This document shows positions 43,194 through 58,100 of a stretch of 64,000 nucleotides of DNA, piece by piece. A model generated the notes under the pieces. It saw only the letters and a program-made list of their open reading frames with translations, was not told where the DNA came from and searched no databases. The position numbers and the translations under genes are program-made. The stretch lies in contig JADANN010000366.1 in assembly GCA_018806985.1 (NCBI GenBank), forward strand, positions 1,984,001-2,048,000. The letters run 5' to 3'. The stretch is from Angiostrongylus vasorum. Taxonomy: Eukaryota > Nematoda > Chromadorea > Rhabditida > Metastrongylidae. The stretch's first letter is position 1; the number at the start of each line of letters is the position of its first letter.

Positions 43194-46100
43194 CTGCGAG
43201 ACGTCAAAAGCACCATTGTAGTGCCCACAGCATGGAGGATACGGCTTGTCGTCCTGAATAGGTAGAATTTACCAGCATTTGTATTAAAAATAACACCTTG
43301 GATAAGTTTCAGGACCGCCGAAAAATGGCGGACAAAAAAATCGCTTCCCGAAGGACAGCCTACCTGAAATTCGATTTTATCGCGAAGTTTCTCGAACATG
43401 CTAAGAATATCGAAGAAGCTAGGACGACGGTCCTTGTCATACACCCAACAAAGTAGCATTATTTTGTAGCTGAAAAGTTTAGATCAGTACACAAAGCCAT
43501 TTCTCAGCTTCTTCAAACATTTCCCGTATTGTTAAGTCATAACATGAATACAGCTGCATTAAATTTTATAACACTTGGCAGGCTTGGATAGTAACCATTA
43601 GTGGCGCGAGTAGAGCGGTGGTTAGATGTACCGTGCAATACACATGGTTCGATCCCACTCCCTAGGCTCACCAAGCCTTTCATCTTTCTGTGGTCAGCAG
43701 ATTGGTGCCACACCTATCTAGGAGGATCAAGCACTGAGTGGATAGATTGTTAGGCCACTGCAAGTCATTATATAGCCCAGATATGCACTCAGTAGTCTCT
43801 AACGATGCTTAATAAAGTCGAGTGCTGGGCGCATCCTTCAAGGATTGATCAATGACAAAAACCTCGTCCTTTATTATTCATTTTTATCACTTGTAATCTA
43901 GTCTGCTTCACATGAAAGACATGAAGAAAAATGCACTCTTTCCGATATCTTTCGCGTGTGAGATCCTTCAGTTTTGTCTTTTAGGCTAGAAAAATCCTGC
44001 ATCTATTTCCTGATGCGTTTTGTAAGAAAAGAGGTGTAGGAGGATGCATATGGTTATAGATAGATTTTTTAGTAGTAGAGGTGAATCATATACGCCGGAG
44101 GAAATCTTGCACCGTGACCTATGCTCTTCACAGTCTCATCGTCGTATTTTTAAGCCCATTCATCTACGAATGTATGGATATGATGACATGGATATGAAAG
44201 GTGCAAGTCATCCAGCCTAGTAAAAACAGAGAGCCAATACAAAGATTCCTTCTACGCCCCAAACCAGACGGCGCAAATCACTTTTTGCTTGCATTTAAGC
44301 AACTTTAACAAAACGGACTATTTAACCGAGTGGAGATCCATCAAATGAGAACTAGACGAACTCAAGAAACTCCCCCCTAAATACGAGTGTAAACTCTATG
44401 TTTAGAGACGAATAACGACAGTACTCAGCAACTGACACTAAACCAGTGGTAACTTACAGTTGATCGGGGCAGTACAGAGGTTTTGCCGGAGTGCCACCTT
44501 TTCGGACATGAGCGAGCACCTGTATAGTAACACTAAATAGTAACAGAAATAAAGATGTATCCAATGAAGATTAGAAAGCTACCTGACTGTTGTTCATAAA
44601 AGGATAGGGTTGCTGTCCCAACGCAACAATTTCATACATTAGAACCCCAAAAGCCCACACATCGCTTTTGGAAGAAAAAATTCCATCTGCAATGCATTCA
44701 GGAGCCAACCACCTAAAGCAATCCCTTGTCAAATATATTCAACCAACTCGTATAACTATTAACAGTAGAAATAGATTTAAAAAACTACCTGAGTGGCAGA
44801 AAATCTTCTCCACGAACTTTGTAGTGTTCGCTGTTGTGTACCCCTCGAGCTAGGCCAAAGTCGGCTGTAGAAACATCAAATTATTCAACTTAAGACACAA
44901 GCTCTTTTGTATGTAATGCATAGTTGAAGCTATAAAGCACCAGGAATAAAAATGCAGATGTAACCCAGGTAGAAAAGATGTGGTCTCTATGGTTTGCTAT
45001 TTCATTGCATTTCTGTTCGCCTTTTGCAGACTTGGGGAAGCAAAGTGTCAAGGAACTGCTTTCGGATGTTGTTTTTCGACATTAGACTTATGAAGCCCGC
45101 AATGCAAAGACCGTTAACTTATAGAAAATGCTTAGCTTTTTAAGAGGACGATCAGTTTGTGACCTATTTTTCGAAAACACTATCCATGTCAGGCTTATCG
45201 GTTGAGCGAACTCCACAATTTCATGTGCACAATGTCACATGGATTTCAAGCAGTTATAGAACAAAGTAGGCCTCTTCTGAGCCGCGTTCTCAAAAAAACT
45301 CCCAAAGATAAAGTTTATTACTAACTCATTATGGAATGCTTTCTACATGATATGTTTTCATGCTTTCCTTCGACTACACACGTTGCTAACAGAATCATGG
45401 TATAACTGAGCTATTTTCGCCACCTTCCTTATTATGGTTCCATTTGCTTCTTGTGAAAAACTAGCACACCTATTTTCGTCACGCGATGATGGTGTGGTGT
45501 CTTCGAGCTGATTAAACAATTTCTCGCCGCCAAGTCTCTGTGTACATGACGATTCGACTCCAAATAAGCACATCCGCGACCGACGTCTATCAGCATTGAC
45601 AGGACGTCCCGCAGTGAAAGTTGCGATGGGGAAGAATCAGTTGGGGAACTGAACCAAAGTCAACGAATTTGAGCATGTTGGGCAGAGATTAAAGAATAAA
45701 AGAAGAATGTTTCAAAAAACACAAACCTGGATCGCAAAAAATTTAGTAGATCTCCACCTTCCATAAGCTCGAGGACCAAATATTCTTTCGGTCCTTCCAA
45801 ACAAACTCCAAGGAGCTTCACAATATTTGGATGATCAAAATTACTGAAAACAACACATTTAAAAACTATTTGTTCAAATAGACTAACTTAAAGGCCCTTT
45901 CCACTTAAGAAAATTTTTTGCTACAGTTTCCTACTCTTTGGTCTTCACTTCTACTGAGGTCTTCGTGGCGTAGTCGTTCGAGGTGTACTGCAATACAGTG
46001 GATCAGTCACTGATTCGATCGCACCAATGCAATCATCAGGCTCTCCATTCTTACGGGCCTACAAGTCGGTGGCAGACCTGTCTGGTAGGCAGGCTACCAT

Positions 46101-49100
46101 AACGTGTTTTACAGGCCAGATGTGCATTCATTCTCCATGTCCAACTATGGTTGATGAAGGCGAATATATGGCGCATCTCTGAGGGATTGATCTACGAAGA
46201 GAGACTTCACCTTTCCTCCTCTTTATTAATGTGTAGTTCTTTTATAGCTTCGCGAGCAAAAACACGAAAGCCTTATGTTTATATTCTAAGAGAACTAACT
46301 TCATCAATATTGCTTCCTTCATAAATTTGATTTTTTCTGATTCTTCATAACCTGGATGTAAAGTCTGAAATCGATCTTATTAGTCACAAAAACTACTCAA
46401 AAAACTCATTACCGATGTCAGTATTACCTTTATTGCCACTTTGGTCTCCTTGTCCCTCATTGGTAATTGGGTGGCTACACCTTCCCACACTTCTCCAAAG
46501 CTTCCTGTGCCCAGTTTCTTTTCTAGACGAACGAAATCCGAGCGTACATGTGGAAGATCTGAAACATATTAAAAATACGGAAGATAATTTTTTTTATTTC
46601 AATTTTATTTTATTTGATCCGTCTTCACGTCTACTGCGCGGATCCGAGCACTTCTCACACTCGATTCGTTTCCTCGAATCCATTGTCCACGAAGATTTTC
46701 CAACTATTACGTGTGGCTTCGGTTGCTGCTTGAGGATTTCCATTTCATCTTGGATGTCGTAGCGTGTTGGTCGAGCAATTCTCTGTGGAGTCCTGAGATA
46801 GCCGGGCCGGAGCGCTCTCAATTAGAATGAATAAGGGATTTTCTTTACCGGACAAGCCCGGTACCAATTTCCCGACCCCGGAGCGATGAGAGGGGGTAGC
46901 TGGCCCGGAGCAGAATCGTACTAGCACCATGCTTGTGATGACAGACATCACTACCACTGGGCTTTCCGCCTCTTTATGGGAGATAATACTACACACAAAT
47001 TCATCTTTGCTAAACAGTTGTTTTTTTGTTACTTGCTTTTCAATAAGCCATAAGAAAAAAAGGCTAATGTTAAATAAAGTTAAATTTGAAGAAATCCGTT
47101 TACTTTTTTATTTCGTTAATCATTTCCGGTGGCATCGGTTGGCTTGGAGCATGATTTAAACCAGCAATTTTCTCCAATGTAATGCAGTTCTCGTCGTGAT
47201 TCCGTTCTTTTTTTAATTCGTTCGCACGCGTCCGTACCCGGCCTGCAAAGGTTGTCAATTACGGCATCTCATTGTTAAAGTTAGGAGTTAAAAAGTGGCT
47301 TGCAATGGCAAGAACTGACTCATGAGAAAAATCAGCGCCAAAAGTATTAGGATGGCAACGAGTGAGGTGGTGAGTAAGAGGTAAAGCCACGATTGCGACG
47401 GTTCTCCGGCAACAGGAGGAACTGGAAAAAGCAGTATTAGTATTAGTTATGGATTGATGAAAGAAATATCTTCCACAACAAGAGCAACAATGACGAAATA
47501 TGTGCTACAATAAATGACGATTATAAAAAATGGTGGGAGCGTGTTGCAATCGATCCCCGCTCCCAAGGCTCACTGACCCCTCTCTCCATCCGGTGTCGAC
47601 AAATTGGTACCAGACTTGTCTAGGAGGACAGCAGTGCTGGGCTAATACGTCGGCAGGCCAACTCGGGGTCATTGTAAAGGCCAGATACGCATTCAGCCAC
47701 TCCTAACGATGTTTAATGAGGTCGAATGCATGGCGCATCTCACGGGGATTGATTAACGCAGAGAGTTTTATCCCTTTTTTCAATATAAAAATGATTGTGG
47801 ATGTTATCATCAAAAATTTTACAAGTACTCTTCAATAAATGTTTGCTGTCAACATTGTTGCACGGAATGTTTTAAAGCATAATCCCTCCTTTGTAATTTT
47901 CCGCGTGACACTTTTTTTTAGTGCTTGGTTCAAAACGAACTCAAGCTGGTTGAAATCACGCTCCCAAATAATGAAAGTCGCAATGCTTTGAATAACGAGT
48001 TCAGATTTCGACATAGAACAACGGTACCAACATAAATTGTCAACCATAGTGCGAGAAGGGACTCTGGAGCCATAAAATCCCTTAAAGTTTCGTGTCGGGA
48101 ATAGGAGTCTCTAAAACGTAAGAGCTCGAGTCCGCTCGTCAGCAAGCAACGGCAAACATCATCTCAACCTGACAATTCTTCCTCCAGAAGCTACTTTGAA
48201 AAGGAATATTGCAAGTCAATGCAAAAATCTCTATCCAACAATGGTTTGATATTTGGAAGGCGCTTAAAAAGTGAGAAAGCTCTAAAAATAGCTACGCCTG
48301 AATTAAACGAATGGCGGCGAGATCGTCGCCACAAAGTTTGTTCTGCCCGCCGCTTACGAAACAAAGGCGGCTCATTTCTCGATAGCATTGTTATGTTTCA
48401 TGGAAAAGTATGAAGTGAGATCCATCTTCCAAACAATTAAGAAGAACAAAGTTGCAGCGAAAGAAGGTTATAACGACTTTTGTACCGTCGATAGATGGAA
48501 TCATCTAATAAACCGTCTTGAATCTTGGCAAAACGACCACAGCAGAGAAGCTCGATCATCAAATCGACTAAACTTCTACTAAACTGCTGCGCAGGTATCC
48601 AGACGTGACCAGCAGAAAACGTTTGATTTTCTTCCGTCACCACTCTTAACCATGCGCTGCACAACTAACACTGCGAGGGTTGAACCAGATTCGCTATGAA
48701 ACCTTACCTGGCCCAACATATTCATTAGATTGTTTACTAACAAAAAACAATTATTTATACATATGTGTGTGCATCCAAATAGATTCCATTTTTGAAAAAC
48801 AATGTGGTGTTTGAGAAGAGTAGAGCTAGTACCTTTTTAAGATGCTGATCAAAATTAGCAATGTATTTTGCAACAACCAATGTAGTAGCTTTTGCATAAT
48901 GTAGCCAAGAGTGCACCTACCGACCGTATCGTTAGAATAACCATACGCCCCGAATCCTTCAGTATTTGCTGCTCGCACACGGAATTCCCAGGATTTTCGG
49001 CTGTTCTTTGCTGGCCTCCACCATAGCTTCCAACCATCCAGACCACGCTCGGCGATCTCCCATTCCGACGAGCGATTTTGTCTCATCCGAAATTATCAGA

Positions 49101-52100
49101 CATTACATCGCATTTTTACTGAATTACGTCCTCAACTCATTTCTAAACCAACCTCCACTGCATAACTGGTAATGGGTGATCCGCCATCACTGGCTGGCTC
49201 TTTCCACGACACGATCCAACCCTCATCATCCACTCGTGCATCAACCTGTTGTGGTGCTGTTGGTACTCCAGCTGAACGACGACATATTAAGCAGGTCTAA
49301 AGAACGTTTTAAATTCGCTCTTCTTAATTTCAAATCTCATTGAATGAATTAGTTACTGCGGCAACAGATTGCGTATTGAATCAAAAAACCTAGTAATCCA
49401 AATAGTCGCTCAACGAAATCAGTTTCTGGAGGGATAGATCAGGAGCCGTAACATTGAAACACCATTCATAAATCTAACTATGTCTTAATTTGGCACAAGT
49501 TGAATAAAAATTACTACTTCTTTGAAAAGTACCACATCAGCAGTAATAAATGAGGCAACAGAAGTAGCTTACCTTTTGTCTTTGCATGTTGAATACCTTG
49601 ATAGTAGAACTCTTTGAATGCTACAACTCGATTCTCGACGGAAAACGTTCCGGAATAGACGGCGACAAAGCGATAGTCGTACGAAGTTGCCGACAGGAGA
49701 CCGTTTATGAGGACTTAACAGATTTATATACACTTTTTATATACAAATATATAAGATTTTTAATAGAGAAATGCAGCAAAAAAATTCTTTAAAATGGTCC
49801 TGAAATGATTTCCTACATGGCACGTTAAACGATTTAATTAATTAAACAGGTAAAAGGGTGGCGTAGTAGTAGTGATGTCCTCGACCAGAAAGCAAAGGTG
49901 CTAGTTTGACCTCTTCCTCAACGCTGTCTTCCAGTCCACTTGGGAACGCCTTAGTTCGGCTATCTTTAAGATTTTAAGGAGAGTCGACTCGACCAGCTTT
50001 CTACGACGTTCATAAAGAAGAGAAAATCCTCAAAAAGCAGCCGAAGCAGTAAGAGAATGCAAGAAGTATTGGTATTCGAACAGCAGGTATGATGAGGAAT
50101 CATGTGAAAGAAAAAAAACCAAATAATGCTTTGATATACGGACGCTTACCAAGAATGGTAGATATGCCAGCATCAAATGAGGCGTTCGATGGCGCTTTCC
50201 AGTCACTCGTTCCACCAGTCTCTTTATACTGCACCGCAATGATAGATGGGGGTCGTTCAGCTTGCAAGCTGTTCCATCTGAGTAGAAGTGATGACCCACT
50301 CACATTGTCAGGACGCAGAGTTCCAGGGATGTCCTTAGTACGTGCAGACGCCTGTGAATTTTTTTAAAGTCTTTGGCTTTCTTTTTTAGGAAACCATTTT
50401 TGTGATCCATATAATGATCGAATATCTGAGTAACTTTCTGGATACTTGTCTGTTCGTTTTACGTTAAACAATTAAATAGTCCATCAAAATCTTAAGAATG
50501 TCGAATATTTAAACGAAAGATTCGCAACGACTATTAACTACTTAGTAGCTCTGACCTCTTGCGAAATCGCTTCAGCATCTTCAAGGAACTGTGAGTTAAG
50601 ATGAGATTCATGAATAGACGTAGCCTGTGTAAAGAAGCATAATTAGCAAATACGGAGAAAAAAGAGCCGGAGTTCGTAACGCGATCATCACGATGGTAAT
50701 GACTGATTGACTTCATTTTATTACTGATAAAGACGAAAGAAATTAAGTGGAATACGAGAAATGAAGTAGAACGGAAGCAAAGATGATGTAAAACTAAGAG
50801 TTGTACGACCACACCCAGAACTTGTACTCAGTCGCCGGCCGTAGGTTGGCAATTTTCGCTTGACACGGGCTAGCAAGGCACGATGCCGAGTCGGAAGTGG
50901 TCGTCGAAAACGTTCCATCAGCGTACTCCTGCACAGCAATGCTAGATGGGGATGTGAGACCAGACGCCTGTTGTGAGATCTGAAGTGTTGCGAGTGTTCG
51001 CGGAATAAAAATGTCAGTTCTTGGAAGCTTAGTTAAATATAAGCTCCAGAACAAGAAAATGGGACAACATGAGGCTTTTTTATAACAATCTCGCCTTGTA
51101 TGTCTTATCAAGTTTTTTCATATTTTCTAGAACTCAAAATGTGTGGATTAACCTTGTACTTAATTTCAGCAATAGGGGCGTTTAATGTTGCAGGCAAATT
51201 CCAGTATAAGTAGACAGTGTCAGGCGTGATGGCGACTGCTTGCAACGAACGCGGAGCAGATGGATATCCGAATCTTAAACCATAAATTCTGGCAGCTCAC
51301 AGTGGATTGGAATCAGATTTAGAGCTATCGTACCCTGTTCTGAACGGCTTCGGATCCGATGTACCACTAGCTTCCGAGTATCGATTCAGCCACGCCACTG
51401 TTACTTCGTAGTCTGTTTCTTTATCAAGGATACCATTTTCCACATGAATTTTCTCAGTATAGCTACGTATATGCTTGACTTTGTCGGAATTTTTTCGGTT
51501 GAAATATACCTAAAAGTCTGTTGTAGCTTCTCAAAGGAAAAAAAACCATTAAACACTGTAAGCAAAAAACAGTGGTGAAATGATTCAAATCATCGATGCT
51601 TTAATCAACCTGTCAACCTAAGCCTACTGCACTGACTAGCTCATTTTGTGAAATTCTCATCAGTTAACTGATTCTGACCTCGTAATGAGTTTGTGGTAAC
51701 GAAACACCGTGACAAATGTTCGGCGGAGGAGGTTTCGAGACCTCAATGTAAGCGCCAGTTTTGCCTTCGTTTACCATGGTGAACTGTATTCCAGTGGATG
51801 ATGGCAAAGCGAAACAAGCCCGTTCTGAAATCACATGGCTCACATGAGAGCAGAAAAATGCCAAGTTCTAGAGCTTTCCACCACTACAGTAAAACCTGTA
51901 TGAGCTCATTTTTTTTCTTGATTAGCAGATACGAGGTTGTTACAACACTATTTATCGACTAGGCACCAAATGTTTTTTCTTGCTGAGGTTATGCAAATGT
52001 TTTATCCAGTATATTGTGTGTCAATTTGACCTTTTCAACCTCTGAAGAATACGAAACCGCCAAAATGTCAGCTATTGTGATTACATACTGTAATAACAAC

Positions 52101-55100
52101 TTCGTGTCTGCTCATCAAGAAAACAATGAATCGTTGACCTTAAAGGAAAGTCGGTTTCTGGAATTACCACTTCTATTTCTATTCTTTCACACCTTTATTT
52201 TCATAACTAAATCTTTATATCAAAATTCCTCTGACAACAGTCTTTGGAGAGTCATAGCTTTAAAACACTGTTGGAAAAAATCCAACTAGCTCCGAGTGCT
52301 TTCAGACCTCTTTGAGGGGCTCCAGTCTACTTGATTCAAAGCACATTTACGAATTTGATAACCTGACAGACTAAATGCACTCACCAGGATATGGTTGGCT
52401 GCTTTGACTCACAGCTAGGATTTGTCGCAGCGGTGGATACGCAATAGGTATGGGCACCACAGTTTCGCGACCGTAGATTAGCATTTCGGAAGAGGTAACG
52501 AAGATGAATAACTTGTCGGCTATTGCAAAAGCAGACATAGCTTTCAGTCCCTTTTCTGGAAGGCAGGATTATTCTACTAAAACTGTATAATCATTGTCTC
52601 AGTCTCAACCTCAGTGCCGTTGCATTACATCTAACATCAACGTTTCTAAATTGAGTAGCCTACGAGAGAGAGACTCAGCTCTATGAAGGTTCCTAACACA
52701 TACAGTGCAAAGCTTGCATTAAATTTGGAGCACGTAATAGCGTTATTCACGGACGGTACAGAAAAATTTGCACATTTTTTTAGAAGCGTATCATCCTAGT
52801 GGTACACTGTACCTCCAAATTTGTTCCAGTCGATGCGCACCTCGTCGCATTTGTTATTCTCCTCCACATCGATCACAACCAAACCATTCCAAGTCAACGC
52901 GTAGATCTTTGGTGAAGATGCACGATTCCAAGCAAACTCTAAAATTTCACCAAAATATTCAAGGGTTTCTTAAAAAACTTTATTCGCCAAACATACTTCA
53001 GTTCTCCCACTTATTACTCTATTTTTTGAACAAAACTTCATTAATGCAGTAGGAAAAAGAAAAAGAAGTACGAGGAATTTCACTAACCTGTCATCATCCA
53101 CGTGACTGTCTGACTGGCCAAGCAATGCGCTACTAAAGCCAAATTCTTCACATGATTTCTTGAGAGATTAAGCATGAACAAAGATCCGTTCCTTGTTAGC
53201 AAATAGGCAGTGCTTTTAAAAAAAGTATTAAGGGAGGTGGCCCTTAATTTCGCCTGTCTAATAATAATAATAACGATAGCAAGATTAATATTAATCACAA
53301 TGGTGACCAAATTATAGTTCTGCAAACAAGAATAGAAGTGCTTTTACATCGCAACGAGCCTCTACGGTTGGCATGTCGTAGTGAACATCCCAACGTATTT
53401 TTTTAATTCTTTGTGAATATCACATAACACAGCTGCTGTCAGTTTAGTTCTTTTTGGTCCTATACCATTTTTTCTGGTGCTTTTAAAGAAATTCTCCATA
53501 TGTTCAGTTTTGAAATAAATTGTATAGGAATGTGCAAAAAATCCCACTTCTTGAACGGATCAAAGGTCAGTTGCTTGGCGTCAGTGGCTCCTGTTGAAAG
53601 TTCGATGAGTTTTCTAGGTGTGAGAAGAGACGTGGTAAGGAATGCATCTAGTGGTAGTTGATAGAGAGCCTGTCCAGATACCAGTAAAAGCCTATTTCCG
53701 ACCCAGTCAGACGTCATCGTGTCCACTCGAGTCACATCACCACCAATGGAAACCTAAAATTCGCACTTGATCATCCCATAATTACATCCACTGAGTTCTA
53801 CCGAAATCGAGGAATGAAATGGCGGATTTTAAGAAAAAAAAGTGCAAGGTCATGATATGGAGCTCAGCGCTTCTATCATGGAAATGATGTAATGGTTCCA
53901 TTTTAAGCCGAAGTGTCTCAGCATGTCTGAGCTTTACTAACTGGGATAAGAATCTTTAAATCCTACAGATAATTCTCGATAAGACATAAGTAATATTAGT
54001 ACACCAAGACGAAGTCGTTATTTCCTCGTGCACACAACAATTATTTTACCCAATTTTACCCACAGACATTATTTCGAAGACCTAAACGATTGAAGAATAA
54101 GCGCCTCGTAGACTGGGCACACATCACTTGTGCTTGCGGCTACAACGCTGTGCTAGAGATTTTAAAATTTCAAACGTAACTTCGAATATTTTTGGAGTAC
54201 GAAAGTGACATAAGTATGTATATGTAAATAGAAGCCAATTATTTAACATAATTCCCTTAAATTCTGAACTTTTAAAGTACCGTAATTCTCTAGCAATCAT
54301 TGCTTCTCGAGAAAATAAACACATGGCGAATGCTTCAAAAACCATGGTACTGAAACACTTTTGTTCCACCCACATATTCGTCCTTTAAATTCTCTTCTTC
54401 CCAACATTAGACTAATTATTTGGCTTGTCTTGTGGAAAAAAAATATTACTCTTTGTAAGATTTTCATAAAGACGTCACCCATGTCAGTCAGAATTATCGA
54501 TGGGCACACCTCATTTGTATCGTATAGAAAAGAATTTGCTACCACCTCGTCCACTTTTATGAGAAAGGAATGCTTGAATGTCTAGAATAGGTTACCGAAC
54601 TTCTACCTGTGTACGAAATTTCAACTCATCACTGTCATTTATTGTGTATCATACTACTTGTCTGCTGACATACTACTTGTCTGCTCCGATGCACACAGGA
54701 GTGGGCAGAAAAAGTATGTTGGAGTGAGTAAATTATTACATACTGATAAAAACACTGCGATAATCAAACTTACTTTATGGACAATATTGTCAATATCATT
54801 AGTATCAATCTGAACTAAAACGGGTTGCAGAGAATCGGGTTCGGTCCTCACTGCAAACAAATCGTTGGCGATAAAGGCGATGGCCTGGTACTCCATCTGA
54901 AATAATTGTCACAACTACTAAAAACTGCCTGACAGGCCACGCTTTAGGTACAGTTAAGAACTTTTCGTTAATGATGGTTTCAAAGATATAAAGTAGTGAC
55001 AAAAACGAATGCGTTTCGTGATAAATTCTTCTATAAATCTCTGTTTGACGAAGGGAACACTTTTCCAGAAAATGAGAAAAAAGCGATGTTCTCACAATTT

Positions 55101-58100
55101 CACACTAATCACGATAACTCATCGCAAGAGCGTCGTGCCAACAAAGTGCTAAAATCTACTATCTATTACATTAGCACTTAGAAGACCCATTTTCACACCT
55201 ACTATGCTGATCAGCACTTATTTCATTCAATTCATTTCGTCGCATCCATCATCTAAGAAATTCTTCGAACTTTTTCGAGTGGGGGGTTCGACTGCTTTTT
55301 TGAAAATTTTCGCGTTCTTTGTTTATGTCGCTCAATGTCGCTGGAGTAGAATCCCTCTAGTGTACTGGGACGGTCGAACCAGAGCATTGCTACTTGGATC
55401 AGAGGAAGTGAACTGTTCCCAGAAAAATCTGGTAGCAATTTCCTGCACCAGCGGGGATTAGAAGAACTGTAAGGCCGCGGCAGGCACGTATCAGCATGGT
55501 GCTCGTGAATGGCAACACCACTATACTACCCGCCCTCTGTAAAAAACCGTAACAAGAACAAGCACATTCGTATATGCATTTTTTACTTCCACTCCTCATC
55601 ACTTCATTTTTTCAACCAATGTTCTTCGCATTTCTTGTCATTTTCCGTTGCGTTCAGTTCGAAAAACGTTCGAAAAACAATAGTTATGGAAGCACCCCAT
55701 GTCAGCCTTTTTTTAAGGAAAGTTTCCAGGAAACAAAAACGATCAGGGGGTAGAAGTGTGCAAGTATTACCCGGTTCACTTGAGAAATCTGGCGTTTTTC
55801 TTTTTTTGCCGGCTCATCCTGTGTAACGTTTGTGATGGCAATAAGTGCATTGGTGGAGTCAATAGCGAAAAGTCGCACCAAAGGCTTCAGTTCTAAAATA
55901 AATAATTTCAAATTGTTTGCTTTTTTTGGAAAACTTGCGGTGTTGAGAGATTTACACCCATCAGCAGGAAAATTTCTAATGTTGAGAGCTTATTTATGTT
56001 TATGGTACCTCCGTTCCTGGGTCTCAAATGAGCAATAGTTAGAAGTGCGTTTTTGAGACTAGTCGTAAGGTTGCTTAGTACGGCCACCAGTGGTCTCTAA
56101 GAAGTAAAAGTCTACAAAAAGATGGTATAGCACTGGTGTAGAGATCCAGAGGATATAGGAAATGTCCTGTACTACTCGCCACTCTGCCCAATTAACCTGT
56201 TGGCCGAAAGAAAATCACGGCTTTGGATCATAACTTTTTAAAAACCCATCATTTGACTCAGTGCAGTTTAATGGTTTAAAATAACAGCAGTTTGAAGTTT
56301 TTTTCCCACAAAGCACATGAACATTTATAGAGGAGTTTTCAAAAAAATTCCAAATTTCTAGAACAAAAAGAGTTATTCGCAGTTTCTTTCTGCAGCGGCT
56401 TAGTTGCCGAAGATTTTGCCCGTTAATCGGAGAGAAAAGTGGTGCTTGACTTACTCAGAGTCTTGTTGCATGGACAACTAACATGATGTTGTTCCAAAGA
56501 TGTACTGGGGGTCATTAAAATCTGTTGTTGTAGTTATTTATTGAATTACCATATTGTATCTGTGAAGTATGTACATTATATAGGCGTATTAAACGCATTG
56601 AATTATATTACCATTATATTGTAGTATTACACTACACCGCACTATTATATCATCTTATCGATCCCGGGTCCTGTCTCACCATGCCTTACTTCGCTCTGGT
56701 GTCAGAAACAAGTTGGTACTAAACTTGTTTGAAAGCATAGCAACACCGACAGGATACTTGGTAGGTCATCGCAAGTCAATCATTACACAAGAGCATTCAA
56801 TTAACTCTGACGATGCTTAATGAAAGCGAGTGCGGGGGCGCATCCGTTAGGATTTGATCAAAAGCATTATCTTTTTCTAAAATTTTATTTTATAAAGTGA
56901 TCTTCTTTAGCTGATCCGAGGTTGGTATAGGTGTTCGTTGACGTTGTCGTTGTTGTTGGTGTTGTTTGTCGATGGCTGACGTTTCGGCGATTTCGCCTTC
57001 TTCAGAGCCGTGATGTAACGAGTGGGATGTCACTCATGGACTCGTTACATCACGGCTCTGAGGAAGGCGAAATCGCCGAAACGTCAGCCATCGACAAACA
57101 ACACCAACAACAACGACAACGTCAACGAACACCTATACCAACCTCGGATCAGCTAAAGAAGATCAGTTTATAAGATCACATAAATAAATATATCAACTAT
57201 CTATGCCGAGGTTTATAGAAAGTCGGTCTTTTGAGTTATTAAAATGTTATTGCTGTCGAATATTCTCAGCCTCAGCTTAACTGGGTTAAACGCCAGTTTG
57301 TGCCCCAGATCAATCCCACTCACGGGTGATTGCTGATGGCAATGTTAATAAGGAAACTAGCTGGGAGAAACGCAGAGCGCAGAGCAAGGGCGCAATGTGT
57401 AATACACGATCAGCTGGAAAGGGAAATGGTGGTTCGATCTAGCTCCAGGCCGGGGGTTTTGCGAATACCTCAGCATAGTTATGGTTATCGATTATTGTTT
57501 TTTTTCAAACCATTCCAGTCCTGGCGGTAACAAAACGTAAGGCTAATAATGCAAGTTATCAATATAGTGTCAGCAGATTGAAGAAAGAATATACACTGAT
57601 AATCCATGCTGAAGTCGGTGAAAGTCGATTTAAAGAAAGTTGACAAGTTTAATCGAAAATTTAGTTACCATTACAGGTGTCAGTTTCTCATTTGGTCCAA
57701 ATACTCCAGTATTTCACTTAGTTGCAAATTTCCAACATTTTTTTTGCTAAACATACAGCTTTGATGGAAAAGTGCTCACCGCTGCTGTCGATGGAAATTT
57801 TCGGCGTAAACTCGCCGACATTGTTCGGTTCATTGGCGGCTGCCACAGAGCATTCAACCTGTGGGAAAATCGTATATTTTCTTGTTCATAAAAAATGTAG
57901 TACGGTATATGTTCTGGACAATTAAGTAAAAAAAAATCCTTGAAAGACTTATAATCTTGCGAATCTCACCTTACCACTTTTAACTTCAAAGGAGATGTGA
58001 GTTACCGTACTTGCTACGGGACCACCTTGCAAAGTACCGTCGTCCTGACAACAATGTTAATCTCATGCATAAGTAAAGGGATTAGATATACCTTTCTGCA

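Larger units (their letters stand above)
56891..57172. mobile_element. Near-perfect palindrome with two hammerhead-like motifs
   Basis: Left arm 56891-57023 and right arm 57040-57172 are almost identical inverted copies of 133 bp around a 16-nt spacer. Each arm holds a complete hammerhead-like core (56974-57009 - and 57054-57089 +) with stem I GGCU/AGCC. No coding sequence. The high arm identity suggests recent origin or gene conversion. It lies between receptor exons 55892 and 57780. Confidence 0.9.

Noticed and set aside
43064..43363. Continuation of the open frame past the subdomain XI exon
   Set aside because: There is a good donor at 43363 and the in-frame continuation does not resemble a kinase tail. 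The spliced reading into 43193 fits better.
46415..46762. 115-residue + strand open frame
   Set aside because: Overlaps, in antisense, the glycine-loop exon of the receptor kinase and a SINE.
48188..48600. Lys/Arg-rich + strand frames in a receptor intron
   Set aside because: No family resemblance. Could be an old repeat, not called a gene.
48708..48736. 29-nt mini-exon (KQSNEYVGP) before the transmembrane exon
   Set aside because: It would fit the transmembrane exon phase but not that of the FN3 exon upstream, which joins the transmembrane exon directly in phase.
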